From an uncultured Clostridia bacterium (GTDB lineage Bacteria > Bacillota > Clostridia > Oscillospirales > CAG-272), in assembly GCA_946407735.1 (NCBI GenBank), contig CAMJPL010000003.1, positions 89,457 to 153,456 on the forward strand: 64,000 nt of DNA, given 5' to 3'. Both the position numbers and the translations under genes were made by a program. Below the pieces are notes generated by a model that saw only the letters and a program-made list of their open reading frames with translations, ran no database searches and was not told the DNA's origin. This document shows, piece after piece, positions 7,564 through 17,572 of the stretch (position 1 is its first letter; each line of letters begins with the position of its first letter).

Positions 7564-9375
7564 TCAATCGGCAGTCTCATATTCGACGACGGCGCTGGTG
7601 TGCGGCTCGGGACATCTGATCGTGATCCCGGCGGCAAAGTCGGCGCCCGACATGATACGGGTCTCGCTGTGATAATTTTCGTCGGTTATCGTTATTTTGT
7701 AGCTTCTGCCGGCCGAGATCCCGGAAGGCCTGAATGTGAACTCCTCTTCTTTCGCTTCGGCGCGGCGGAAGAATTCGGCGAATCCCGACGACGGTCCGGC
7801 AAACTGCCATCCGCACCACACCGACTCGTCGAGCGTTGCCACGGTGAGCGGGATGAAGTCGCAGGTCCAGAAATGAGCGTGTCTTTCCGTCTCGGAGAGG
7901 ACGTTTTTCGCCGCTTCGAAGTCGAATTCGGGATTGAGTACGTCGAATGTGCAGGCGAGACCCGAAGTCGCCGCCGAGCGGATGTCGTTCGCTTTCGGCT
8001 CCCAGCAGGCGCAGGCGTGGTATGGAAGATATTCGGCGAGCCCGAGGGTCTCGTTCTGATTCCAGACGTCGTTGTGTGCCGTCTCGGTTATCGGATGGCA
8101 GGTGATGTCCGACCGCCACATCGGCACCGAGCGTCTCATCGTCTCGAAATCTATCCTTCTGCCGCCGGATGCGCAGTCATCGATCATGAGATTCGGGAAG
8201 TCCTTTTTCAGCGCGTCCCAGAGACGGTAAAGCCCGTTTATGTATTTTATCTCGCAGACGCCGGTCCTTCCGGGAAGATCGTTTTTCTGCCAGAATATCT
8301 GCGGCTCCATGTTGAAGTCCTGGCGGTAGTTGTCGATGCCGTTGTCCCTTATGAAGCCGCTGAGGGTCTCATAAAGCCACTGCCACGCCTTTTCATCGCC
8401 GAGATTATACAGGAAGGTGTATTCGTCCCCCACCGAGAGCAGGAAATCGAAGTGGTCTTTCCAGACCTCGGAGCCCTTGAATACGCGCTCCGGCTCGAAC
8501 CACACCATGAATCTCATCCCGCGTGCGTGCACGGCGTCTGAAATCGGTCTGAGCCCGTTCGGGAAGCCCGATTCGAACGAATAGTTCCCAACGCCGGTCG
8601 GGAAGCCGTCCCTGAACCACGCCGCGTCGATCCAGAGCGTGTCGAACGATCCGCATTCGCAGGCCTTCCCGAGAGTCCTTATCTGTCCCTTTTCCGTCTC
8701 CCATTCGGCGTTCTGGCGGAAGTAACGGTCAAACGGCTGGATCGATATCGGGAGATGATCCATCCCGGCGGGAAGCGGATTGAATCTGGTCCGCATGACT
8801 GATCTGAACTTTTTCAGCGTCTCGTGACGGCTGCCGCTTTCGACCGTCATTACGGTCGGGAGCGTGAATTCCTCTCCCTGCGTCATGTAGAAGTCAGCCG
8901 TCTCGAGCCCGATCTCCACCGTGATCTCATCGCCGTGTCTCTCTATGACGGCCTTCCACTGGCCGCTCCATCCGACGGCGAACATGCGGTCGGTCACGCC
9001 GAAGTCGATGTCGAAGAAGGGGAACGCCGTGGTGTTCGACGAGCGTCCGCCGGTCGGGGCGAAGGTCAAGATATCGCCGTCCGTAAGATCAAACGAAAGC
9101 GGCAGGAAGCTTTCCTTTGAGCAGTTGTCGCCTTTCAGCGTCCGGAGCACCGCCTTCCCGGAGCACTTGGCGGCGAAGCTGAGCGAGCGTATATCCTTTA
9201 TGCTTTCGCTTTTTTCGCCTTCGCATGAAAGCTTCGGCGTCAGAAGATCGCAGCTGTCGTCAACGGTTTCCTTTTCAAGGGATATCCCGATCCCACCGCG
9301 GCTGTATATGCCCCCGTATGGCAGAGCGATTGTATTCCCGCCGATCACGGCGGCGAAATTGTATTCAGCGTTCAT
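7564..9375 (-). CDS. Alpha-galactosidase-like glycoside hydrolase, GH36/clan D
   Basis: A 603-residue cytosolic-type enzyme predicted to cleave terminal alpha-galactosides (melibiose, raffinose or host glycans). An N-terminal beta-sandwich (about 1-190) precedes a TIM barrel with the clan D residues: the nucleophile Asp353 in YRQDFN, the substrate-binding loop DDCASGGRR (about 399-407), and Trp-Arg-Ser-Asp423 matching the acid/base position of GH36. YRQDFN replaces the usual K-W/x-D-x-N, so specificity may differ (alpha-N-acetylgalactosaminidase is possible). A promoter at 9413-9441 fits, but the ATG has no clear ribosome site. GalT and GalE, which would process the galactose, lie about 45 kb away. 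Confidence 0.88.
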   Translation of the reverse strand: MNAEYNFAAVIGGNTIALPYGGIYSRGGIGISLEKETVDDSCDLLTPKLSCEGEKSESIKDIRSLSFAAKCSGKAVLRTLKGDNCSKESFLPLSFDLTDGDILTFAPTGGRSSNTTAFPFFDIDFGVTDRMFAVGWSGQWKAVIERHGDEITVEIGLETADFYMTQGEEFTLPTVMTVESGSRHETLKKFRSVMRTRFNPLPAGMDHLPISIQPFDRYFRQNAEWETEKGQIRTLGKACECGSFDTLWIDAAWFRDGFPTGVGNYSFESGFPNGLRPISDAVHARGMRFMVWFEPERVFKGSEVWKDHFDFLLSVGDEYTFLYNLGDEKAWQWLYETLSGFIRDNGIDNYRQDFNMEPQIFWQKNDLPGRTGVCEIKYINGLYRLWDALKKDFPNLMIDDCASGGRRIDFETMRRSVPMWRSDITCHPITETAHNDVWNQNETLGLAEYLPYHACACWEPKANDIRSAATSGLACTFDVLNPEFDFEAAKNVLSETERHAHFWTCDFIPLTVATLDESVWCGWQFAGPSSGFAEFFRRAEAKEEEFTFRPSGISAGRSYKITITDENYHSETRIMSGADFAAGITIRCPEPHTSAVVEYETAD

Positions 9376-9412
9376 GTTATTATACCGTCCATACCATTAA
9401 TGATTTATCTGA

Positions 9413-9441
9413 ATTATACCATATAACAGGCGAAATTTCAA
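9413..9441 (-). promoter_or_regulatory. Sigma-A promoter for the alpha-galactosidase gene
   Basis: Minus strand TTGAAA (9436-9441), 17-bp spacer, TATAAT (9413-9418), 38 bp upstream of the start codon. Confidence 0.75.
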
Positions 9442-9521
9442 GTGCTTTGGCGATTTAATTCTCTTTGTGCGCAGAAGGCGGGAGACAAAAACTAGTTAAT
9501 CTCAAATTTACCGTAAATACA

Positions 9522-9550
9522 TTGACATATCCGATAACGGGTGGTATAAT
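9522..9550 (+). promoter_or_regulatory. Perfect sigma-A promoter for the membrane protein gene
   Basis: TTGACA (9522-9527), 17-bp spacer, TATAAT (9545-9550). It matches the consensus at all twelve positions and lies 51 bp upstream of the TTG start. Confidence 0.85.
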
Positions 9551-9600
9551 ATTATCCGCATTCTTAAATTGACCGCAACCTATTTAATGAGGTAATCAAA

Positions 9601-10326
9601 TTGGATTTCAAGACTACGAGCAAATATTTTGACGATATCAGCAATGTCTTCCGCTATATCGGCTTCGGGGCTCTGGCTGTCGGCGTCGTGCTGTTCCTTC
9701 TCAACCTGATACTCGATATGTTCCAGCTGATGAGCATGGGCATCATACTCATCGTCATCGGCGTGGTGCTGGTCGTCTTCGACAGCGGGCGCCGGACGAA
9801 GGACACCGATCTCGAGAAGTTCATCCACCTCGAGCTCGACAAGATGCCGGAAAAGGCCGCCGACAAGATGGAAAGCGACCGCCGTCATCTCCATGAGATA
9901 CAGAAATACGAGTTCTACTCCTATGATTTCCGCGACCTTGACAGCGTGAAGGTCAAGCGCGGCAGCGACAGCCGTCTCAGATCGTCGAAGGTCTACTATA
10001 CCGCGCTCTACTATGTCACCGAGGCGCATCACGCCAAGGTCATGATATATGAGAACGGCTTCTCGCTTCTGAAATACGACCGCACCGAAAACCTCACCGA
10101 GATACCCGAGGAGAACCTCGAGTCGGCCGAGCTCGTCCAGAAGACCGTCAGCGTCATGCCGGTCGGCGCGAAGGGACCGTCCGAATACACATACGCTCTG
10201 ATCAACATCGCCACGAGCGACGGAAAGGTGATATCCTTCCCGGCGAAGAACGACGCGACGTCGGACGACGTCGTCGCCACCATCAACCGCTCCATCAGAA
10301 AGAGAAAGCTCGAGGCGGGCGAATGA
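9601..10326 (+). CDS. Membrane protein of unknown function
   Basis: I do not recognise this 241-residue protein. After about 20 residues it has two adjoining hydrophobic segments (IGFGALAVGVVLFLLNLIL and GIILIVIGVVLVVF), then a basic stop-transfer stretch and a cytosolic alpha/beta domain of about 170 residues that ends in RKRKLEAGE and loosely recalls bacterial PH-like domains. The start is a TTG with GAGG about 10 nt upstream; no ATG fits. It has its own consensus promoter and its own terminator, so it is a single-gene unit, probably well expressed. Confidence 0.75.
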   Translation: MDFKTTSKYFDDISNVFRYIGFGALAVGVVLFLLNLILDMFQLMSMGIILIVIGVVLVVFDSGRRTKDTDLEKFIHLELDKMPEKAADKMESDRRHLHEIQKYEFYSYDFRDLDSVKVKRGSDSRLRSSKVYYTALYYVTEAHHAKVMIYENGFSLLKYDRTENLTEIPEENLESAELVQKTVSVMPVGAKGPSEYTYALINIATSDGKVISFPAKNDATSDDVVATINRSIRKRKLEAGE

Positions 10327-10333
10327 AACATCG

Positions 10334-10362
10334 GCGGCGGGCATCATGCCCGCCGCTTTTTC
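10334..10362 (+). terminator. Intrinsic terminator after the membrane protein gene
   Basis: Perfect 10-bp GC-rich stem GCGGCGGGCA (10334-10343) with TGCCCGCCGC (10347-10356), a 3-nt loop and five T residues. Confidence 0.88.
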
Positions 10363-10452
10363 ACGCCTGATATGAATCAGGTCAAAAAACGGAGAAAAAC
10401 GGAGCTTTGCCAAAGCTAAATTAAAATAAATGAAAAAAAATGCGTTTTGCTA

Positions 10453-10481
10453 TTGACAAAGGACCGGAGTTGTGATATAAT
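10453..10481 (+). promoter_or_regulatory. Perfect sigma-A promoter for rplM-rpsI
   Basis: TTGACA (10453-10458), 17-bp spacer, TATAAT (10476-10481), consensus at every position, as expected for a ribosomal protein operon. Confidence 0.88.
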
Positions 10482-10502
10482 ATTCGGCGTTGAATCTTTC
10501 GA

Positions 10503-10577
10503 CCCGGGGAGATTTATCTTTCCGGGCTTATCGATAACACAAATATCACCGACGCACCAATGCGTGATGCGCCGGTG
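10503..10577 (+). promoter_or_regulatory. Structured 5' leader of rplM (candidate L13 autoregulatory leader)
   Basis: The approximately 110-nt leader can form two hairpins. CCCGGGGAGA (10503-10512) pairs with TCTTTCCGGG (10517-10526). Downstream, CACCG-ACGCA (10547-10556) pairs with TGCGT (10561-10565) and CGGTG (10573-10577), placed 4 nt before the ribosome site. Firmicutes are known to carry an L13 leader motif that senses free ribosomal protein. That this is the same motif is an inference from position and structure. Confidence 0.5.
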
Positions 10578-10597
10578 CATTACGGAGGAAATTCAAA

Positions 10598-11026
10598 ATG
10601 CCCACTTTCGCAGCTAATAAGGACAAGCTTGAAAGAAAATGGTATATCCTCGACGCGGCCGGAAAGCCGCTCGGGAAGACCGCTGCTCAGGCTGCCACGA
10701 TCCTGCGCGGCAAGCATCGTCCGGAATTCACCCCGAACGTTGACTGCGGCGAATTCGTCATCATCATCAACGCCGACAAGGCCGTTCTCACCGGCAAGAA
10801 GCTGGAGAACAAGTTCTACCGTCATCACACCGGCTATATCGGCAATCTCAAGTCTGTAAATTACAGAACTCTCATGGAGAAGAACCCCGAGTTCGCCATG
10901 ACCAAGGCCGTAAAGGGAATGCTCCCGCACAATCACATCGGTGACGTCTGCTCCGCCCGCCTCAAGGTCTACCGCGGCAGCGAGCACAAGCAGCAGGCGC
11001 AGAAGCCCGAAGTTCTCGAGTTCTGA
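10598..11026 (+). CDS. rplM: 50S ribosomal protein L13
   Basis: A 142-residue protein of standard L13 length with the family signatures [14 protein letters not shown] at the start, [24 protein letters not shown] and MLPHN near the C-terminus. It binds 23S rRNA early in large-subunit assembly. A strong ribosome site (ACGGAGG) lies about 10 nt before the ATG. It is followed after 22 bp by rpsI, the near-universal bacterial partner, and preceded by a consensus promoter and a structured leader. Confidence 0.98.
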   Translation: MPTFAANKDKLERKWYILDAAGKPLGKTAAQAATILRGKHRPEFTPNVDCGEFVIIINADKAVLTGKKLENKFYRHHTGYIGNLKSVNYRTLMEKNPEFAMTKAVKGMLPHNHIGDVCSARLKVYRGSEHKQQAQKPEVLEF

Positions 11027-11048
11027 TGAAGGGAAAGGAATTTAGATA

Positions 11049-11459
11049 ATGAACGAATCATACGCCAGCGCGAAGCCTTATTTCTACGGCACCGGCAGAA
11101 GAAAGAAGTCGGTCGCACGTGTACGTCTTTATCCCGGAAGCGGCGCCATCCGCATCAACGGCCGCGACATCGACGATTACTTCGGTCTCGACACCCTTAA
11201 GCTGATCGTCAACCAGCCCTTCAACACCACCGACACCGTCGGCAAGTTCGACATCGTCACCCGTGTCGCCGGCGGCGGCATCTCCGGTCAGGCCGGCGCC
11301 ATCCGTCACGGCGTAGCCAGAGCTCTGCTCCAGGTCAACCCGGAATACCGCACCCTTCTCAAGAAGGCCGGATTCCTCACCCGCGACCCGAGAATGAAGG
11401 AAAGAAAGAAGTACGGTCTCAAAGCCGCCCGTCGCGCTTCCCAGTTCTCAAAGAGATAA
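11049..11459 (+). CDS. rpsI: 30S ribosomal protein S9
   Basis: A 136-residue S9 with the classic [15 protein letters not shown]-terminal region, the [14 protein letters not shown] loop and the basic C-terminal tail ending SQFSKR, whose last residues reach the ribosomal P site. The length is slightly above the common 130 because of a short N-terminal extension ([12 protein letters not shown]). It is cotranscribed with rplM. Confidence 0.98.
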   Translation: MNESYASAKPYFYGTGRRKKSVARVRLYPGSGAIRINGRDIDDYFGLDTLKLIVNQPFNTTDTVGKFDIVTRVAGGGISGQAGAIRHGVARALLQVNPEYRTLLKKAGFLTRDPRMKERKKYGLKAARRASQFSKR

Positions 11460-11516
11460 CCCGCGCGTCTGCGTTCGCGTTTTTGTCTCGATCGGCGAAA
11501 TATTTATTGCAATTAC

Positions 11517-11545
11517 GATCGCCCCTGTCAAGCGCGGGGGCGATC
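11517..11545 (+). terminator. Hairpin after rpsI
   Basis: Perfect 9-bp stem GATCGCCCC (11517-11525) with GGGGCGATC (11537-11545). The T-run after it is weak, so it may be an imperfect terminator. Confidence 0.55.
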
Positions 11546-11578
11546 ATGTTAGATTCTCAGTTATGAGGAATATCCCTT

Positions 11579-13396
11579 ATGCCTGAAAAAGCCAGGAAAA
11601 TCGGAGGCGGTAATTATTTTCAGTCTGCCCCGCAGAAAAAATCAAAGACTCCGCACAAAACCGAAGAAGCGGTAAAGGACATCGAAGCCGGACAGGATAA
11701 CGGATCCGACGGCGATGAGATCTCCGCTTCCGGCATGGAAGACAGCGGAGCTTTTGATCTTGCCGCGGCGCAGGCCGCCTTGAATGATCTGACTTCGGAT
11801 CCCATGACCGCTACGAGTGATTCCATATCTGAAGACCTTGACATATCAGGGGACATATCGGACGAAAAGGAGAATACCTCCGGCGGCTTCATCAATATCA
11901 CCATCCCTCCCGAGCTGATCTCGGATGATAATCAGACGTCGGATAAGGCGCCGGACGATGAGCCGGACGAGTCCGGCGATGAAGAGATCACGGAAGAACC
12001 TTCAGAAGAGAATACTCAGGAGGACGCCTCGTATATCCCCGAAACCGTCGGATATGAGCCCGCGGCAGCAGAAGATCTGCCTTCGCGGGAAGAAAACGAG
12101 CCGCTTGAAGAGCCTTCCAATGACGCCGCAGTTATCGCTCCGGCAGCTGAAAGCGACGCCGCCCCGGCGGCGGAAAAAGTGCCGGATGTTTCTGACGATA
12201 TCCCGGACGATGACGTCATATCCGATGACGATACCCCCGCGCCTGCGGAGAAGCCGTCCGACGTCTCTGACGACGTCCCGTCGGCGCCGGTGATTTCTCC
12301 GTTCCTTATCGCAGCCGCGGAGGCGGCGCAGGCCGAAAAAGCCGCCGAGGGTATCGGTGCGGCGGAAGCCGGAGAAAAGGACGCCGGAAAAATCGGCAGA
12401 ACGGACAAAGATCAGAAGATCTCATATAAGCTCGGACCGGTCATCGGCATAGCGGCTGCCGCCCTCTTCTTCGGGGCGATAGCGTTCGGCGGCACGAATT
12501 ATGTCTACCGCCATATGCCGCTCGGCCTCAACACGCATATCCGCTCGGCCGAGACTTCCTACTCGGCGTCCGCCAGAAACAGCGCCGTGGACGGTCTGAA
12601 CGACGATATAACGTTCAGCTACTCGGTCGAGGGCGCTGCGATGAAGTCCCATACGTCGGGGAAGATCACCGTCGGCGAGTTCATCAGATCTATCGGGGAC
12701 GAGCTCAAGCACGAGTCGTCCGACGGGGAGAAGTGGGAATATGCGTCGAACTATCCCAATTCCACCGTTCTCGAGGACGGGATGGAGGTAAAGATCGACC
12801 TTGTGAGCTCGAAGACCGTCACATCGACCGACGTGCTGAAATACTCGACTGAGGTCATCGGCACCGAGGATCTTCCGAAGGGCGAGCGTGTCGTTCTCCG
12901 TTCGGGCATCGACGGTCTTGTCCGCCGCGTGTACAGCCAGAAATTCGTCAACGGCGAGATGATAGCCAACGACATCACCGAGCAGGAGATCATAGCCGAG
13001 CCTCAGAGCGAAGTCGTCTATGAGGGCGTGGGAGGCGTTTTCGTCTCTCCGACCACCGGCAAGTCGTATGAGTATCTCTATTATATCGACTGCGAGGCGA
13101 CGGCCTACGGCGTCGACACCGGATTCGGCGGGGACAGCCCGTGGGCGTACTCCGGCAAGCTCATCGAGATCGGCGATATAGCCGTCGATCCCGAGGTCAT
13201 CCCGCTCAAGACGAAATGCTACGTCTACTGCGACGAGTATGATATCGGCTACTGCTCGGCCGAGGATATCGGCGGCGCGATAAAGGGCAACAAGATCGAT
13301 ATATACATGGGAAAGGATTACGAGGCGCAGAAGCAGTTCGGACGCCGTCAGGTCAGAGTGTATATCCTTGAGCTCCCGGAGGAAAACGGCGGCTGA
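11579..13396 (+). CDS. Membrane-anchored G5/3D-domain cell-wall protein
   Basis: A 605-residue protein resembling the YabE/Rpf-like cell-wall hydrolase family. Residues about 1-280 form an acidic, Pro/Glu/Asp/Ser-rich low-complexity region; one transmembrane helix follows (VIGIAAAALFFGAIAFGG, about 288-305); then a DUF348-like segment, a G5-type domain (about 425-500), and a C-terminal 3D domain with ATAYGVD, IAVDPEVIPL and EDIGGAIKGNKIDIYM, the last two carrying the family's catalytic-type aspartates. The 3D domain is related to MltA lytic transglycosylases, so it probably cleaves or remodels peptidoglycan. The very long acidic segment, which should be cytoplasmic if the helix is a signal-anchor, is unusual and may bind another protein. 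Confidence 0.85.
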   Translation: MPEKARKIGGGNYFQSAPQKKSKTPHKTEEAVKDIEAGQDNGSDGDEISASGMEDSGAFDLAAAQAALNDLTSDPMTATSDSISEDLDISGDISDEKENTSGGFINITIPPELISDDNQTSDKAPDDEPDESGDEEITEEPSEENTQEDASYIPETVGYEPAAAEDLPSREENEPLEEPSNDAAVIAPAAESDAAPAAEKVPDVSDDIPDDDVISDDDTPAPAEKPSDVSDDVPSAPVISPFLIAAAEAAQAEKAAEGIGAAEAGEKDAGKIGRTDKDQKISYKLGPVIGIAAAALFFGAIAFGGTNYVYRHMPLGLNTHIRSAETSYSASARNSAVDGLNDDITFSYSVEGAAMKSHTSGKITVGEFIRSIGDELKHESSDGEKWEYASNYPNSTVLEDGMEVKIDLVSSKTVTSTDVLKYSTEVIGTEDLPKGERVVLRSGIDGLVRRVYSQKFVNGEMIANDITEQEIIAEPQSEVVYEGVGGVFVSPTTGKSYEYLYYIDCEATAYGVDTGFGGDSPWAYSGKLIEIGDIAVDPEVIPLKTKCYVYCDEYDIGYCSAEDIGGAIKGNKIDIYMGKDYEAQKQFGRRQVRVYILELPEENGG

Positions 13397-13441
13397 TTTT
13401 CCCTGCGGCATTATAACTGTTATTCAAATTTGCTATATCGG

Positions 13442-13470
13442 ACCGGCTCATTTTATGAGCCGGTTTTCTT
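13442..13470 (+). terminator. Intrinsic terminator after the 3D-domain gene
   Basis: Perfect 9-bp stem ACCGGCTCA (13442-13450) with TGAGCCGGT (13456-13464), a 5-nt loop and TTTCTT. The tail overlaps the -35 box of the gdhA promoter. Confidence 0.88.
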
Positions 13471-13497
13471 GAATTTATCCCGAATATGATGTATAAT
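13469..13497 (+). promoter_or_regulatory. Sigma-A promoter for gdhA
   Basis: TTGAAT (13469-13474), 17-bp spacer, TATAAT (13492-13497), 59 bp before the gdhA ATG. Confidence 0.72.
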
Positions 13498-13502
13498 TAT
13501 AA

Positions 13503-14906
<1,404 letters not shown>

Positions 14907-14953
14907 TAAGGCTTGAATAAGCTCAGACTTTCGATCTGTCATTTATAAATTGT

Positions 14954-14980
14954 AACGGCGGAGGATCATCCTCCGCCGTT
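14954..14980. terminator. Bidirectional terminator between gdhA and sortase gene
   Basis: A 13-bp perfect inverted repeat, AACGGCGGAGGAT (14954-14966) and its complement (14968-14980), followed on the plus strand by a T/C-rich stretch. The sortase stop codon lies at its centre. Confidence 0.85.
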
Positions 14981-15814
14981 CTTTCTGTTCTTTTTCGATC
15001 TGTGTCCGGCTGCCGCGGCAAGTATGACGAGCATGATGATCACGGCGCAGGAGACGGATATAACGAGTATAACCGGGAAGTCGAAATATGCGTCGCCGAC
15101 CACTCTCGCAGGTTCGTCGATATCCGGCGTCTCCGTCCTTTTTCCCCTTACCAGCAGCCGATGCGTGTTTATGCCGTACGGAGTGCATGTGTAAAGCGTC
15201 ACATGATCTTCGCCGGGGATGATGTAAAGATCCGAGATGTCGTCCGGCAGCACGGTCTTTATCTGATCCACCTCGTAATACAGCGTCCTGTCGAGGAAGG
15301 TTATGCTGAACAGATCTCCCGCCTTCACGCGGTCGAGATCGGTGAACATCTTAGCCTTTGAAAGGCCGGAATGAGCCGATATCACCGTGTGCCTGCCGGG
15401 GCCTCCCGACGGCAGGGAAGAGCCGACCCACCATCCGGCGCCCGCCTGCAGACTGCTCTCGTCGAGACCTGTGTAGATCGGCAGCCTTATATCCTCCCCG
15501 GGAACGGAGACGACGCCGACGATCCCGCCTGTGACGGCGTTTATCTCATCCAGAAGCTCTTTTTCTTCATCCGATTCGACGAACTGCGATCCCTTCCCGG
15601 CGACATAGTCGTTGTACTCGTCTATCATCTCCCATATCGGCGAATAGTCGACCTTATCCGGCGTCACTATCTCGTTGTATCTGGTAATCTCCCTCGCTAT
15701 CGAGCGCTCGGTCCTTATACGGCTGATCAGCGGGATGGAGGCGTACGCCGCGCCCGATACGGCGATGAGGATAAAGATCAGCAGCTTTATCCTGAAAGCG
15801 CGTTTGTTTTTCAT
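14966..15814 (-). CDS. Class C (pilin-polymerising) sortase
   Basis: A 282-residue membrane transpeptidase with an N-terminal helix (LLIFILIAVSGAAYASI), a sortase beta-barrel with catalytic His in ISAHSGL and catalytic Cys in TLYTCTPYGINTHRLL (Arg completes the triad), and a second C-terminal transmembrane helix. TCTPYGxNTHRLLVRG is the signature of class C sortases, which link pilin subunits covalently outside the cell. The GTG at 15841 would place the start inside a hairpin, so the ATG at 15814 is chosen; its ribosome site (ACAGGG) is weak and close. It lies just downstream of a pilin-like gene, its likely substrate. Confidence 0.93.
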   Translation of the reverse strand: MKNKRAFRIKLLIFILIAVSGAAYASIPLISRIRTERSIAREITRYNEIVTPDKVDYSPIWEMIDEYNDYVAGKGSQFVESDEEKELLDEINAVTGGIVGVVSVPGEDIRLPIYTGLDESSLQAGAGWWVGSSLPSGGPGRHTVISAHSGLSKAKMFTDLDRVKAGDLFSITFLDRTLYYEVDQIKTVLPDDISDLYIIPGEDHVTLYTCTPYGINTHRLLVRGKRTETPDIDEPARVVGDAYFDFPVILVISVSCAVIIMLVILAAAAGHRSKKNRKNGGG

Positions 15815-15827
15815 ACCCTGTGAAAAC

Positions 15828-15850
15828 CGGCGGAGGATCACCCTCCGCCG
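15828..15850 (-). terminator. Hairpin between pilin and sortase genes (possible attenuator)
   Basis: Perfect 9-bp stem CGGCGGAGG (15828-15836) with CCTCCGCCG (15842-15850); on the minus strand it is followed by GTTTTC. It could terminate most pilin transcripts and let few reach the sortase gene. Confidence 0.65.
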
Positions 15851-15859
15851 TGTCTTTTA

Positions 15860-17548
15860 TCATTCTTTTTCGGCTTTGTCAGCGGTTTTTCTTTTTTTCA
15901 TGATGAGCACTGCTATCCCGGCAAGTCCGCCGATGAAGACGATCGCACCGGGGATGAGATACGGGAGCATCTCGAGCAGAGCCCGACCGCCGGTATGCGG
16001 ATACGCAACGTTGGCGAACCTGACCTCGGCGATATATGTCGTCTTGTCGGCTTTTTCGGCGACGTTGACGGTTATCGGCGTGTCGCTCTTTACGTAGTCG
16101 TTCGGCGCCTTCGTTTCTGTCAGCTCATATGTCCCCGCCGCGAGGCCGTTGAAAACGAGATGTCCCGCCGAGTCGGATTTTCCCTTATACGAGACGTCGT
16201 CTCCGCTCAGCGTGAATTCGGCGTCGGGGAGCGGAGCGTTTGTCGCCTGGTCGAACTTGAAGACGTCGATGCCGTAGGTCGTGACGGTAACGTTGGAATC
16301 GACCGACTTCTTGTCCGTCTCATACGTCACCCACGCCGTATTGGTCCTGACGCCTGCAGCAGCCGAGGATGAGAGATTCGCCGTATAAATAACGGCTATT
16401 TCGGGACAGCTGTCGATCTCATCAAGGGTGTAATATCCGTTTTCATACAGCTCGACAAGATCCATCGTTATGGTGAATTCGGCTCCGGCGCCGGATGTCC
16501 CGGCGATCTGATACAGCGACGCGTCGAGAGCCCTGCCGTTGACCGTTATCGACGATATCGCGGCGAAGGTCATGTCCGGATCGAGCCTGTCGTGTATCAC
16601 AAGCGGATAGCTTCCGCGAGTGACCGACGTCGGAGCCGCTTTTATAGACTTGATCGTCGGCTCCGGGACGTCACCCGGCTGTATATACTCTCCGAGATAA
16701 TCAGGGACGGTTGCGGTGAGCTCGAACGTCAGGGTCTCGCCTTTCGCTGCGCTGATTTCGGTCTTACCGTTCGATGTCTTCGTGAGTCCCGGCTCGCTCG
16801 TCTTTTCCTCGCCCGTATTGCCGCCTGTCCCGGTGCCGCCGCCGGAGGATGTGCCGACGTCAGCCCATATAGCGTACAGAACGGTGGTCTCGGCTGTGAC
16901 GGTCACAGCGGCTCCCGGAGCGTATGACGCGGTTTCGGCTCCGCTCTCAAGCGACCAGCCGAGGAATGTCTTGCCTGTCTGAGACGGCTGTGCGAGCGGA
17001 AGTGTTATATTGCTGTCGGTGCCTGAAACCGGGTCGGGAGCGCCTGTTCCGCCGTTGGCGTTGAAGATGACCGTATATGTAATGGTCGGTGCAGCAGTTA
17101 TCGGTTTATCGCCTGTGACGGTTATAGCAGAACTATATCTTTGAGTTGCATTTGATTCCCATGTAATGGTATCGCTTACAGTAGCGGAAGCCTCGCTCAT
17201 ATCGCGGTTTTTTACCACTACATCGGTGACCTCATGCTTTAAGGTACCGTCATACGTTATGTCAAGATTTAAGTTCCACCCATCCGTATTGCTGCCGGTA
17301 AAATAAGCGTTAATAGTAACAGTCTTGGTGTCGTTTTCACCATTGACTTTAATGTCGGAGGCACTGATATATGCGGAATCAATCGTGATCGAATTTGTGT
17401 TCGCTCCCTCGATGTCAACATCAGAGCCGAAATCAAGTGTGAGAGTCAGTCTGTACCGCTGCATCGCGAAAACGCCGAGACCTGAACAGGCTACAAGCAT
17501 AATCACACAGATGAGGGCGAAAACTCTTGATAATCTGTTGTTTTTCAT
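15860..17548 (-). CDS. Sortase-anchored pilin/fimbrial subunit
   Basis: A 562-residue secreted protein. It has an N-terminal signal peptide (VFALICVIMLVACSGLGVFA); an unrecognised domain (about 30-160); an InlB-type B-repeat with VIFNANGGTG and FLGWSLE (about 165-235); a Gly/Thr linker; an isopeptide-type domain (about 260-400); a SpaA/prealbumin-like domain with the E-box YELTETKAP; and a cell-wall sorting signal YPHTGG (516-521), hydrophobic helix and basic tail. The tyrosine and histidine in YPHTG differ from canonical LPxTG. With the adjacent class C sortase it forms a minimal pilus locus, probably for adhesion. The ribosome site AGGAGAT is good. The N-terminal 160 codons are distinctly AT-richer than the rest. 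Confidence 0.88.
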   Translation of the reverse strand: MKNNRLSRVFALICVIMLVACSGLGVFAMQRYRLTLTLDFGSDVDIEGANTNSITIDSAYISASDIKVNGENDTKTVTINAYFTGSNTDGWNLNLDITYDGTLKHEVTDVVVKNRDMSEASATVSDTITWESNATQRYSSAITVTGDKPITAAPTITYTVIFNANGGTGAPDPVSGTDSNITLPLAQPSQTGKTFLGWSLESGAETASYAPGAAVTVTAETTVLYAIWADVGTSSGGGTGTGGNTGEEKTSEPGLTKTSNGKTEISAAKGETLTFELTATVPDYLGEYIQPGDVPEPTIKSIKAAPTSVTRGSYPLVIHDRLDPDMTFAAISSITVNGRALDASLYQIAGTSGAGAEFTITMDLVELYENGYYTLDEIDSCPEIAVIYTANLSSSAAAGVRTNTAWVTYETDKKSVDSNVTVTTYGIDVFKFDQATNAPLPDAEFTLSGDDVSYKGKSDSAGHLVFNGLAAGTYELTETKAPNDYVKSDTPITVNVAEKADKTTYIAEVRFANVAYPHTGGRALLEMLPYLIPGAIVFIGGLAGIAVLIMKKRKTADKAEKE

Positions 17549-17572
17549 TATGATATCTCCTATTCTATGATG

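Noticed and set aside
7511..7567. TTG start at 7567 for the metallo-hydrolase gene
   Set aside because: It would place the first codons through a hairpin and adds a charged peptide not expected before the membrane anchor; the ATG at 7510 is simpler.
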